Origin: CAVVYA01 sp964577835
GTDB taxonomy: Bacteria; Pseudomonadota; Alphaproteobacteria; SMXQ01
Assembly: GCA_964577835.1 (NCBI GenBank)
Contig: CAZOBN010000098.1
Location: 1 to 11,825 of the forward strand
DNA length: 11,825 nt
Direction of reading: 5' to 3'
Below the pieces are notes generated by a model that did no database searches, was not told where the DNA came from, and saw only the letters and a list, made by a program, of their open reading frames with translations. The translations under genes were made by a program, and so were the position numbers. How positions within the stretch are numbered: the stretch's first letter is position 1; each line of letters opens with the position of its first letter. Below, in pieces: positions 1 to 6,423 of the stretch.

Positions 1-417
1 GCGGATCAGGAACGACGTCCAGAACGGCAGCACGACGAGCATCAGCAGCAGCGCGCGCCAGCCGGCGGGGGCGCGCGCGATGGCGTAGGCCATGGGATAG
101 CCGATCAGCAGGCAGATCAGCGTCGAGAGGCCGGCGATCTTGAGCGAATTGAGGAACGCGGCGATGTAGAGCGGGTCGCTCAACAGCAGCGCGTAGGTGC
201 CCCACTGGACGGCGAATTCCCACGAGCCGTCCGCCAAGTGGCGGATCAGCGGCGTATAGGGCGGCTGGCTCAGGACCGGCTCGGCGAGGCTGATCTTGAG
301 CACGATGGCAAAGGGCAGGGCGAAGAACAGCAGCAGCCAGAGATAGGGCAGGCCGATGGTCAGCGCCTGTCCCGCGGTGCGCGGATGCCGCTCGCCCGGC
401 GCCGTTTTTCCGCTCAT
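1..417 (-). CDS. potH: Polyamine-type ABC transporter permease (PotH-like), partial
   Basis: This is the first 139 residues of an inner-membrane permease; the rest lies beyond the left edge (E. coli PotH is a little over 300 residues). Reading the minus strand from ATG at 415-417 gives a short polar N-terminus, then a hydrophobic segment around residues 20-42 containing YLWLLLFFALPFAIVLKIS. A periplasmic-type stretch follows, then more hydrophobic segments, including FLNSLKIAGLSTLICLLIGYP and a Leu/Val-rich segment ending VVLPFWTSFLIR. The phrases LPYLWLLLFFALPF and VLPFWTSFLIR are characteristic of PotB/PotH permeases. The start overlaps the stop of the upstream ATPase gene as ATGA (414-417), which points to translational coupling in one operon. 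A second permease (PotI-like) would be expected next but is not visible. The substrate (putrescine, spermidine or a related amine) cannot be fixed from this fragment. Confidence 0.88.
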   Translation of the reverse strand, partial: MSGKTAPGERHPRTAGQALTIGLPYLWLLLFFALPFAIVLKISLAEPVLSQPPYTPLIRHLADGSWEFAVQWGTYALLLSDPLYIAAFLNSLKIAGLSTLICLLIGYPMAYAIARAPAGWRALLLMLVVLPFWTSFLIR

Positions 418-1535
418 GGCGGGAGCACCACGGCATCCTCGGCACGCCAGCCGAGCCATACCGCATCCCCGATACGCGGCAGGGCGGTGACGCGCTCGCG
501 GTTGGTCGCCTGCAGCCGGACGATCTGGCCATTGGCCTGGAGCTGGATCTGCAGGATCGATACGTCGCCGCGGTAGCCGATGCCCCGCAGGGTGCCGCGC
601 AGGTAGTTCACCTCGCCGCGCTCGGAGGTCAGGCGGATCTTTTCCGGCCGTACCGCGAAGCTCGCTTGCGAGCCGGGCGTCGGCGCGATGTGATGGCGCA
701 AGGTGAATTCGGTATCGGCTCCCGGGCCGCGCAGGCGCAGCAGCCCCTCGCGCCAGCCGACCACGGTGCCTTCGAACAGATTGGCGGCACCGAGAAATTC
801 GGCGACATGGCGGCTCGACGGCGATTCGTAAACCTCATGCGGCGCGCCGACCTGCAGGATGCGGCCCTTGTCCATCACCGCGATGCGGCTCGACATGGTC
901 ATGGCTTCGTCCTGGTCATGGGTGACCATGATGAAGGTGATGCCGAGGCGCGCCTGCAAGGCGACCAGTTCGAACTGGGTGTTCTCGCGCAGATTGCGGT
1001 CGAGCGCCGCGAGCGGCTCGTCGAGCAGCAGCAGCTTGGGATGCTTGGCGAGACTGCGGGCGAGCGCCACGCGCTGGCGTTCGCCGCCCGACAGCTGGTC
1101 GGGCTTGCGGTCGATGAGCGGCGCGAGGCGCACCAGTTCGAGCATCTCGCGCACCCGCTCGCCGCGCTGGGCGGCCGGCATGCCTTCCTGGCGCAGGCCG
1201 AACGCGATGTTCTCGCCCACGGTCATGTGCGGAAACAGCGCGTAGGACTGAAACATCATGTTGATTGGCCGCTTGTAAGGCGGCAGGCGGGTGACGTCGG
1301 CGCCGTCGATCAGGATACGGCCGCTTTCCGGCTTCTCGAAGCCGGCGAGCATGCGCAGAAGCGTGGTCTTGCCCGATCCGGACGCGCCGAGCAGGGCGAA
1401 GAATTCGCCCCGCCCGATGTCCAAGCTGATTCCCGCCACGGCCGCGGTGCGGCCGAAGCTGCGGCTCACATTCTCGATGCGCAGGAACGGCTGATCGGTG
1501 TTGCTGCTGTCGGACGAACGATCGTTGACTGTCAT
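414..1535 (-). CDS. potG: Polyamine-type ABC transporter ATP-binding protein (PotG/PotA-like)
   Basis: This 373-residue cytoplasmic ATPase would energise the neighbouring permease. All nucleotide-binding motifs are intact: Walker A GASGSGKT (residues 50-57), Q-loop MMFQSYALFPHM (Q96), signature LSGGERQRVALA (from 148), Walker B LLLLDEP (168-174) and switch histidine H206 in MVTHDQDEA. The C-terminal part, from about residue 250, looks like the TOBE-type accessory domain of PotA/PotG/CysA ATPases (FAVRPEKIRL; GYRGDVSILQIQL). Length matches PotG (about 377 in E. coli). The gene starts 18 bases after the stop of the binding-protein gene and overlaps the permease start by 4 bases, so it is the middle gene of the operon. 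The start lacks a strong Shine-Dalgarno sequence; coupling from upstream is plausible. The Pot assignment rests mainly on the neighbours, since close ATPases serve other solutes. Confidence 0.92.
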   Translation of the reverse strand: MTVNDRSSDSSNTDQPFLRIENVSRSFGRTAAVAGISLDIGRGEFFALLGASGSGKTTLLRMLAGFEKPESGRILIDGADVTRLPPYKRPINMMFQSYALFPHMTVGENIAFGLRQEGMPAAQRGERVREMLELVRLAPLIDRKPDQLSGGERQRVALARSLAKHPKLLLLDEPLAALDRNLRENTQFELVALQARLGITFIMVTHDQDEAMTMSSRIAVMDKGRILQVGAPHEVYESPSSRHVAEFLGAANLFEGTVVGWREGLLRLRGPGADTEFTLRHHIAPTPGSQASFAVRPEKIRLTSERGEVNYLRGTLRGIGYRGDVSILQIQLQANGQIVRLQATNRERVTALPRIGDAVWLGWRAEDAVVLPP

Positions 1536-1553
1536 TACAACCGGATGATCACG

Positions 1554-2669
1554 TTAATAGCGGGTCTTGACGCGGGTCCAGGCCCGGGTGCGCGCCCGTT
1601 CGAAGGCCTGGTCCGCCGGTGGCACCGTATAGAGCTTGGCGCGCACCTCGGGCGGCGGATAGACCACCGGATCGTTTTTGATCTCCTCCGGTAGCCGGGG
1701 AATCGACGCCGGAATGGCATTGGCATAACCGGTGGTCTTGGTGACGTCGGCCATGATCTCGGGTCGCATCAGGAAATCGATGAAGGCGTGCGCGTTGTCG
1801 GCATTGGGCGCATCGGCGGGGATCGCCATCACGTCGATATTGAAGGCCGAGCCTTCCTTCGGGATGAAGATGCCGATCTCGACGCCGCGCTTGGCCTCCC
1901 GCGCCCGGGCGCGCGCCTGCACCAGATCGCCGCCGTAACCCATGGCGATGCAGGTGTTGGCATTGGCCAGATCGTTGATATAGGCGGAGGAGTGAATGTA
2001 TTTGTAGGACGGTCGTGCCTTCATGACGACGGCGGCGGCGGCCTTGAGATCGTCTTCGGACTGGCTGGTCGGAGTCTTGCCGCTGTAGGCCAGCGCCGCC
2101 GAGAACACCTCGTCGGAGGAATCGAGGATCGTCACGCCACAGCCCTTGATCTTGGCCAGCACCTTGGGATCGAAGATCATCGCCAGGCTGCCGAGCGGCG
2201 CGTCGGGCATCAGCGCCTTGATCTTGGCGATGTTGTAGCCGATGCCGGTGGCGGCCATCAAGTAGGGCATGCCGTGCTTGTTGTCTGGATCGTATTTGGC
2301 GAGCTCGGCGAGCACATCCTTGTCGGCGTTGCCGGCGTTGGCGAGCTTGCTCCTATCGAGCACGCGATAGAGGCCTGCCTTGGCCTGCTTGACAAAGAAG
2401 GGCGAGGCGGAGGGGAACACCACGTCATAGCCGGACTTGCCGGCGAGCAGCTTGGCCTCGAGGATCTCATTGCCGTCGTAGACATCGTAATTGACCTTGA
2501 TGCCGGTTTCGGCGGTGAACTTGCTCAACGTGTCCGGCGCGACATAGTCGTTCCAGTTATACACATTGAGCAGCTTCTCCTGCGCGGCGGCACCGGCCGC
2601 CCAGCACAACGCGAGCACAGCCCCAGTGAGGAGCCGCAATCCGGCGGCCGGTAGGCGGGCATTCATCAT
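1554..2669 (-). CDS. potF: Periplasmic polyamine-binding protein (PotF-like)
   Basis: This is the solute receptor of the ABC transporter, 371 residues from the chosen start. Residues 1-29 form a Sec signal peptide: a short basic start, a hydrophobic core (LLTGAVLALCWAAG) and an AAA|Q cleavage site. The mature protein opens with LLNVYNWNDYVAPDTLSKF, the hallmark of the PotD/PotF family. Further family landmarks are GYDVVFPSASPFFVKQAKAG, IFIPKEGSAFNIDVMAIPAD and TTGYANAIPAS. The Trp and Asp of YNWNDY, the Asp of NIDV and the Tyr of GYAN correspond to PotF ligand-cage residues. The cage segment that reads GWAGD in E. coli PotF reads GYGGD here, so one aromatic is Tyr rather than Trp. An open frame continues nine codons further upstream, but GAAGGGGAAG at 2675-2684 places the Shine-Dalgarno directly before the ATG at 2667-2669; the adjacent ATG at 2664-2666 is also possible. 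It is the first gene of the minus-strand operon. Confidence 0.9.
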   Translation of the reverse strand: MMNARLPAAGLRLLTGAVLALCWAAGAAAQEKLLNVYNWNDYVAPDTLSKFTAETGIKVNYDVYDGNEILEAKLLAGKSGYDVVFPSASPFFVKQAKAGLYRVLDRSKLANAGNADKDVLAELAKYDPDNKHGMPYLMAATGIGYNIAKIKALMPDAPLGSLAMIFDPKVLAKIKGCGVTILDSSDEVFSAALAYSGKTPTSQSEDDLKAAAAVVMKARPSYKYIHSSAYINDLANANTCIAMGYGGDLVQARARAREAKRGVEIGIFIPKEGSAFNIDVMAIPADAPNADNAHAFIDFLMRPEIMADVTKTTGYANAIPASIPRLPEEIKNDPVVYPPPEVRAKLYTVPPADQAFERARTRAWTRVKTRY

Positions 2670-2770
2670 CGTGTCTTCCCCTTCGTGGATGGCCACGGTA
2701 ACAGGTCCGTGGATACCGTGCCTCGGTCTATGTTAATCGAATTGACGGGCAAGAAAAGGATTAGCATCCC
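2670..2770. promoter_or_regulatory. Divergent promoter region between the polyamine operon and the ligase-acyltransferase gene
   Basis: This 101-base gap must hold signals for both divergent genes. Bases 2729-2765 are clearly richer in A/T than the surroundings. Two inverted repeats are visible. CCACGG (2693-2698) pairs perfectly with CCGTGG (2707-2712) across 8 bases, in the leader of the potF-like gene. GTTAAT (2732-2737) pairs with ATTGAC (2741-2746) at five of six positions across 3 bases, which is operator-like. A TTGACG at 2742-2747 resembles a -35 box, but no well-spaced -10 box follows on the plus strand. AAGGA at 2756-2760 is the likely Shine-Dalgarno for the plus-strand gene (10 bases before its ATG). 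No regulator is identified. Confidence 0.4.
2675..2684 (-). promoter_or_regulatory. Ribosome binding site deciding the potF-like start
   Basis: On the minus strand this reads GAAGGGGAAG, five bases before the ATG at 2667-2669. It favours that start over the in-frame ATG at 2694-2696, which would place nine non-signal-like residues in front of the signal peptide. Confidence 0.6.
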
Positions 2771-5431
2771 ATGTGGACCGTCGCCGATCTGGTGGAGACC
2801 GTGGCACGGCGCGGCGACGATCCCGTGCTGGCCATGGTTCGCGCCGAGTCGGTCGAGGCGCTGAGTGGGCGGGAACTCGCGGACCTTGCGCGCCGATTGG
2901 CACGAGGTTTGCGTGAACACGACATCGGACCCGGCGACCCGGTGTTCCTCATCGGCCCGAACAGCGCCCCATGGGTGATCGTGCGTCTGGCCGCGGCCCT
3001 GATCGGCGCCGTGCCGGTGGCCGCCGACGACCTATCCTCCGAAGCCGAGATCGCGACGATCGTCGCCGACAGTGGCGCCCGCATCGCCTTCGCCAGCGCC
3101 GCGCATGCCCAACATTTGCGCAATGTTGACACAGAGTTTCCTCTCTACAAGCTCGATGAGGGTGGGGTTGATGATGTCGCGGTTTGGCGCGACCTGCTCG
3201 CCGCCGAACCGCTTATGGAGCAGCCGGCTCTCGTCGCCGATGCGCCTGCCATGATCGTCTATACCTCGGGCACGACAGGCGCGCCGAAGAGCTTCGCGCT
3301 GACCCACGCGAACATGGCGGCCAATGTCGAGGCGCTGCTCGGGGAACGGGTGATCGGCCGGACCGATCGGGTGCTGCTGCCCTTGCCGCTGCATCATGTG
3401 TTTCCGCTGTTGGTCGGCATGCTGACGACGCTCGCCACCGGCGCGACCCTGGTGTTTCCGGCGGCGCCGACCGGGCCCCAGATCGCCGCCGCCCTTCGCT
3501 TGGCCAAGGTCACGGTCATCGTCGGCGTGCCGCGGCTCTATGCGGCATTGCTCGGCGGCGTCGAGGCGCGTGTCGCCGCACGCGGCGGTGTCGCGCGCGC
3601 GCTGTTCAATGGCTTGCTGGCCGTGTCGGTGGCCGCGCGTCGCCGTGGATTGCGCCTCGGGCGCCGCCTGTTCGGCCGGCTTCATGAGCAGGTCGGGCCG
3701 GATCTGCGCCTCATGGTGTCCGGCGGGGCCAAGCTCGAGTCACCGGTGATCTGGAAGCTCGAGGGACTGGGGTGGGAGGTGCTGAGCGGCTACGGCTTGG
3801 CAGAAACCGGCTCGATGTTCACGGGCAATCTGCCGCGGCGCAAGCGCATCGGCAGCGAAGGCCGGCCGCTCGGCGCGGGCGAGATCCGCATCGCCGAACC
3901 GGATGGGGACGGGGTCGGCGAAATCCAGTTGCGCGGCGCCAATGTGTTCGCCGGCTACCGCAACAATCAATTGGCGAACGAGGCGGCCTTCACGGCCGAC
4001 GGCTGGTTCCGCACCGGCGATCTCGGCACGCTCGATGCCGAGGGGTTCCTCACCGTCACCGGCCGCGTCAAGGAGCAGCTCGTGCTCGGCGGCGGCAAGA
4101 AGATCATGCCCGAGGAGCTCGAGCGGCACTATGCCGCGGCCACCTACATTCACGAAATTGCCGTGATCGAGCGCGACGGCAAGCTCGTCGCGCTGGTGGT
4201 GCCCGACATGGCCGCCCTGCATGCGGCCGGCATGACGCGCCCGGAGGGCGCGGTGCGCGTCGCGCTGGCGGAACGGGCGCAAAGCCTGCCCGCGTATCAG
4301 CGCGTGACAGGCCTCGCGCTCGCCCGCGAGCCCTTGCCGCGCACGCGCCTCGGCAAATATCAGCGGTTCTTGCTGCCGAAGCTGTACGACGCGATTCTGC
4401 GGGGCGAGGCGCGCGCGGCGCCGAAGGCGCTGTCGCCGGAGGACCAGGCGCTGGTCGGCATGTCGCCGGCACGCGACGTGTGGGAGCTTTTGAGCAGCCG
4501 CTATGCCGACAAGGGCATCACGCTCGACTCCAATCTCGCCCTCGATCTCGGACTCGATTCGCTGGAATGGATGACCGTGGCGCTCGAGCTCGAAGCCCGT
4601 CTCAAAGTCCAACTGACCGAAAACATGATGGCCAAGGCGGCGACGGTGCGCGATCTGATCGCCGTCATCACCGCCGCGTTGGACACCGAATCCGGCTCGC
4701 TCCCCGCTACGGCGCCGAATGCGACCGGGCTCGATGTGGAGCAATGGGTGCGCCCGACCGGGCCGGCACTCGTTGCGCTCGGCCTGCTGCTCTACAGCCT
4801 CAACTGGCTGACGATGCGGCTGATGTTCCGGCTGCGCTCGGCCGGGCAGGAGCATGTTCCCGCCGAGGGGCCCTTTGTCCTGATCGCCAACCATGCGAGC
4901 GATCTCGATCCACCCGCAATAGCCGCCGCGCTGTCGTGGTGGCGATTGCGCCGGATTTACTGGGCGGGCGATATCGGGCGCCTGTTCCAGCGCGGCTGGC
5001 AACGCATGTTTGCGCGCGCCAGTCACATCTTCCCGGTCAATGAACGGTCGCCTTCCTCGACGCTCGGCAATGCCAAGACGATCCTCGGACGCGGCCGGGC
5101 CCTGGTCTGGTTTCCGGAATCCTGGCGCACGCCGAACGGCGAGCTGCAGCGCTTCCTGCCCGGCATCGGCCTGCTCCTCACGGAACGCCCGGTGGCCGTC
5201 GTGCCGGCCTACGTGGAGGGCAGCTTCGAGGCGCTGCCGCGGACGGCAAAGTGGCCGCGACCGCATGCGATCCACGTTCGATTCGGCCCGCCGATACCGG
5301 CGGAGACCATTCGTGCCCTGTCCACGGAACCCGAAGCCGTCCAGCGCATTGTCAGCCTGCTGGAATCGCGGGTCGTCGAGTTGGAGCGCCATGCCAAGGG
5401 GCCCGTATCCAAGGCTGTCCATATGGATTAG
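2771..5431 (+). CDS. Trimodular acyl-AMP ligase / acyl carrier protein / PlsC-type acyltransferase
   Basis: This 886-residue protein appears to join three activities. Residues 1 to about 545 form an ANL-superfamily adenylating domain: P-loop YTSGTTGAPKSF (164-175), LPLHHVFP (204-211), GYGLAETG (340-347), GWFRTGDLG (411-419) and the C-terminal catalytic lysine K529 in PRTRLGKYQRF. Residues about 565-640 look like an acyl carrier domain with the phosphopantetheine serine S597 in LDLGLDSLEW. Residues 664-686 are a probable membrane segment. From about 695 there is a PlsC-like glycerolipid acyltransferase with the HX4D motif NHASDLD (H708, D713), FPVNERS (754-760), FPESWR (781-786) and VPAYVEGS (811-818). 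The inferred route is fatty acid to acyl-AMP, to acyl-carrier thioester, to lysophospholipid at the inner membrane. E. coli Aas unites related activities, but with PlsC first and no internal carrier domain of this kind. Motif III is FPES where the family usually has FPEG. It begins at the ATG behind AAGGA and is divergent from the transporter operon. Confidence 0.9.
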   Translation: MWTVADLVETVARRGDDPVLAMVRAESVEALSGRELADLARRLARGLREHDIGPGDPVFLIGPNSAPWVIVRLAAALIGAVPVAADDLSSEAEIATIVADSGARIAFASAAHAQHLRNVDTEFPLYKLDEGGVDDVAVWRDLLAAEPLMEQPALVADAPAMIVYTSGTTGAPKSFALTHANMAANVEALLGERVIGRTDRVLLPLPLHHVFPLLVGMLTTLATGATLVFPAAPTGPQIAAALRLAKVTVIVGVPRLYAALLGGVEARVAARGGVARALFNGLLAVSVAARRRGLRLGRRLFGRLHEQVGPDLRLMVSGGAKLESPVIWKLEGLGWEVLSGYGLAETGSMFTGNLPRRKRIGSEGRPLGAGEIRIAEPDGDGVGEIQLRGANVFAGYRNNQLANEAAFTADGWFRTGDLGTLDAEGFLTVTGRVKEQLVLGGGKKIMPEELERHYAAATYIHEIAVIERDGKLVALVVPDMAALHAAGMTRPEGAVRVALAERAQSLPAYQRVTGLALAREPLPRTRLGKYQRFLLPKLYDAILRGEARAAPKALSPEDQALVGMSPARDVWELLSSRYADKGITLDSNLALDLGLDSLEWMTVALELEARLKVQLTENMMAKAATVRDLIAVITAALDTESGSLPATAPNATGLDVEQWVRPTGPALVALGLLLYSLNWLTMRLMFRLRSAGQEHVPAEGPFVLIANHASDLDPPAIAAALSWWRLRRIYWAGDIGRLFQRGWQRMFARASHIFPVNERSPSSTLGNAKTILGRGRALVWFPESWRTPNGELQRFLPGIGLLLTERPVAVVPAYVEGSFEALPRTAKWPRPHAIHVRFGPPIPAETIRALSTEPEAVQRIVSLLESRVVELERHAKGPVSKAVHMD

Positions 5432-5500
5432 GCTACAGGTTCGTTGCGTTTATGGCTCAGGGCAGGCCGCCCATCCCGGATCGCCTGTTCTTCGTTGTAG

Positions 5501-5506
5501 AAGGAG
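5501..5506 (+). promoter_or_regulatory. Ribosome binding site deciding a GTG start
   Basis: AAGGAG lies 7 bases before GTG at 5514-5516. It fixes the start of the small exported protein at this GTG, although the frame stays open far upstream into the preceding gene. Confidence 0.75.
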
Positions 5507-5513
5507 AACGGGC

Positions 5514-5927
5514 GTGCGCAGCTTCTTTTCCTGTTTGTTCGCCGGCATCGTCGCCGTGGCAGGCGCGTCGACCACCGCCGCGCTCGGGTCGCAGCCGCTC
5601 GCCGCGGCGGAACTCGAGGGAAAATACCTCGTCGAGGGACGCGATCCGAAGGGCGCTTCGAAATATCGGGGGCAGGTCGTCGTGGTGAAGGAAACCGAGA
5701 CCTATTCCGTGATCTGGAAGATCCAGAATCAGGTGCTCTACGGTACCGGCATCCTGCAGAACAACGTGTTCGCGGTGACCTACCTCAACTACGGCCCTCG
5801 CGGCGCGCCCGGCCTGGCGCTCTACGAGACGACGCCGGAAGGCGCGCTGACCGGCAAGTTCACGGCGCTCGGCGCCAAAGAAATCGGCATCGAAGCCTGG
5901 ATTCCGATGGGCCCGTCGGGCAACTGA
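5514..5927 (+). CDS. Small exported protein of unknown function (137 residues)
   Basis: I do not recognise a named family. The protein starts at GTG (RBS AAGGAG, spacing 7) and has a signal peptide of about 32 residues: a basic start, the hydrophobic core CLFAGIVAVAGAS, and AAA|E as the likely cleavage site. The mature part of about 105 residues is rich in Gly, Tyr and Val. It carries the pattern G-x-Y-x-V-x-G followed by Y-x-G-x-V and YSVIWKIQNQVLYGTGILQ, then FAVTYLNYG. This reads as alternating beta strands and resembles small beta-sandwich or barrel exported proteins common in proteobacteria. There are no cysteines after the signal peptide and no lipobox. It lies 82 bases after the trimodular lipid gene on the same strand, so co-transcription is possible but unproven. 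Codon use looks like that of its neighbours. Periplasmic or surface location is inferred only from the signal peptide. Confidence 0.8.
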   Translation: MRSFFSCLFAGIVAVAGASTTAALGSQPLAAAELEGKYLVEGRDPKGASKYRGQVVVVKETETYSVIWKIQNQVLYGTGILQNNVFAVTYLNYGPRGAPGLALYETTPEGALTGKFTALGAKEIGIEAWIPMGPSGN

Positions 5928-6022
5928 GGGCGAACCGAGAGTACCTCTTTTCATCATGGCCCGGCTTTCGACCCACGGCTGTCCGGTTGAGGTCGAGGCC
6001 GTTGGCATGCGCCGGTTCGTGG

Positions 6023-6045
6023 ATGCCCCGGACAAGCCGGGGCAT
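6023..6045. repeat. REP-like palindrome B (intact)
   Basis: ATGCCCCGG (6023-6031) and CCGGGGCAT (6037-6045) form a perfect 9-bp stem around the five-base loop ACAAG. A run of five T follows at 6051-6055, so a transcript from the left could fold this as a terminator-like hairpin. The sequence matches a dispersed palindrome that I know to be common in alphaproteobacterial intergenic DNA. Confidence 0.8.
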
Positions 6046-6079
6046 GACGGTTTTTATTGGATTTCCGTCCAGTTCCGTC

Positions 6080-6102
6080 ATGGCGCGATTCAGTCGGGCC
6101 AT
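6080..6102. repeat. REP-like palindrome C
   Basis: ATGGCGCGA (6080-6088) and TCGGGCCAT (6094-6102) pair at 8 of 9 positions around the loop TTCAG. Arm and loop lengths are the same as in palindrome B, in the opposite orientation: here the outer flank GTC precedes the left arm, whereas in B the matching GAC follows the right arm. Confidence 0.6.
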
Positions 6103-6105
6103 CCC

Positions 6106-6133
6106 CGTCAAGCCGTCGCTTGCGACGGTGACG
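6106..6133. repeat. Long inverted repeat
   Basis: CGTCA (6106-6110) plus CCGTCGC (6113-6119) pairs with GCGACGG (6122-6128) plus TGACG (6129-6133). This gives 12 base pairs with an AG bulge and only two bases (TT) at the centre. It differs in sequence and geometry from the REP-like palindromes beside it. Confidence 0.65.
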
Positions 6134-6265
6134 ATCGGTGTCCGTCCTCCGCGTGCCCACCATCGAATGTCATGCCGGCAGCGCTTTCCTGGGAAACTCG
6201 GATGCTGAACCGGATAGCCGTAGGCTTGACCGGGGCATCTCTCGCCGACGGAAAAAGATGGCCCG

Positions 6266-6272
6266 ATCGAGT
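6266..6272. repeat. Target-site duplication, left copy
   Basis: ATCGAGT here is repeated exactly at 6417-6423 on the other side of E2. If the next C is counted the duplication is 8 bases (6266-6273 and 6417-6424); the boundary is ambiguous by one base. It comprises the REP loop plus its closing base pair. Confidence 0.7.
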
Positions 6273-6416
6273 CCACTGGTGTCCGGTTTAGATTTTCTTG
6301 AGTCGCAACAACGCTTTGCCACGCTTCACGATTTGCATGTTTCTTGGCACTCGAGACTCAGGACTGCCGGTTCGAGTCAAATGAATCACTTGGATGCCTT
6401 AACCGGACAGCAGTGG
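6273..6416. mobile_element. MITE-like non-coding element E2 (144 bp)
   Basis: The left end is CCACTGGTGTCCGGTTTA (6273-6290). The right end, read on the minus strand from 6416, is CCACTGCTGTCCGGTTAA. They match at 16 of 18 positions. A subterminal pair also exists: GATTTTCTTGAGTCG (6291-6305) and its inverted partner at 6373-6387 match at 11 of 15. Exact 7-8 bp direct repeats flank the element. The interior is visibly less GC-rich than the neighbouring DNA and has no transposase reading frame. These features fit a miniature inverted-repeat element or a deleted insertion sequence moved in trans by a related transposase elsewhere in the genome. I cannot name the parent IS family with confidence. 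Confidence 0.75.
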
Positions 6417-6423
6417 ATCGAGT
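6417..6423. repeat. Target-site duplication, right copy
   Basis: ATCGAGT, identical to 6266-6272, directly abuts the right end of E2. Confidence 0.7.

Larger units (their letters stand above)
5973..6223. mobile_element. Non-coding element E1 with imperfect terminal inverted repeats
   Basis: The left end is CCACGGCTGTCCGGTTGAG (5973-5991). The right end, read on the minus strand from 6223, is CTACGGCTATCCGGTTCAG. They match at 16 of 19 positions. The right end continues inward as GCATCCGAGT, close to GCATCCAAGT at the right end of E2, so the two are probably related. The flanks are GCTTTCGAC (5964-5972) and GCTTGAC (6224-6230), which could be a target duplication that later gained or lost two bases. 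Two REP-like palindromes lie inside, so the element is a mosaic, and it encodes no transposase. The ends have diverged more than those of E2, so it is probably the older copy. Confidence 0.5.
5956..6238. repeat. REP-like palindrome A, split by element E1
   Basis: The left arm ATGGCCCGG is at 5956-5964 and the right arm CCGGGGCAT at 6230-6238. Rejoined, they match at 8 of 9 positions around the five-base loop CTTGA (6225-6229). This is the same 9-5-9 geometry as the intact copies at 6023-6045 and 6080-6102. The arms are now separated by the element at 5973-6223. Confidence 0.55.

Noticed and set aside
666..1694. Plus-strand open frame of 342 codons opposite the ATPase gene
   Set aside because: Antisense to intact Walker motifs, composition is low-complexity His/Ala/Arg, and no family features are seen.
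1788..2654. Plus-strand open frame of 288 codons opposite the binding-protein gene
   Set aside because: Repetitive Gly/Val/Asp/His composition typical of the complement of a GC-rich gene; the minus-strand product is clearly a PotF-type protein.
3740..5422. Long minus-strand open frame (560 codons) opposite the trimodular lipid gene
   Set aside because: It is rich in Arg, His, Gln and Gly with no recognisable domain, and lies wholly antisense to a gene with clear catalytic motifs. Such frames arise routinely in GC-rich DNA.
5010..5513. Upstream extension of the small exported protein into the lipid-gene region
   Set aside because: It overlaps the preceding gene in another frame and would bury the signal peptide internally. 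The GTG with AAGGAG is a far better start.
5937..5951. Possible terminator after the small exported gene (AGAG-TAC-CTCT then T run)
   Set aside because: The stem is only four base pairs. The palindrome at 6023-6045 with its T run is a better, though still uncertain, stopping point.
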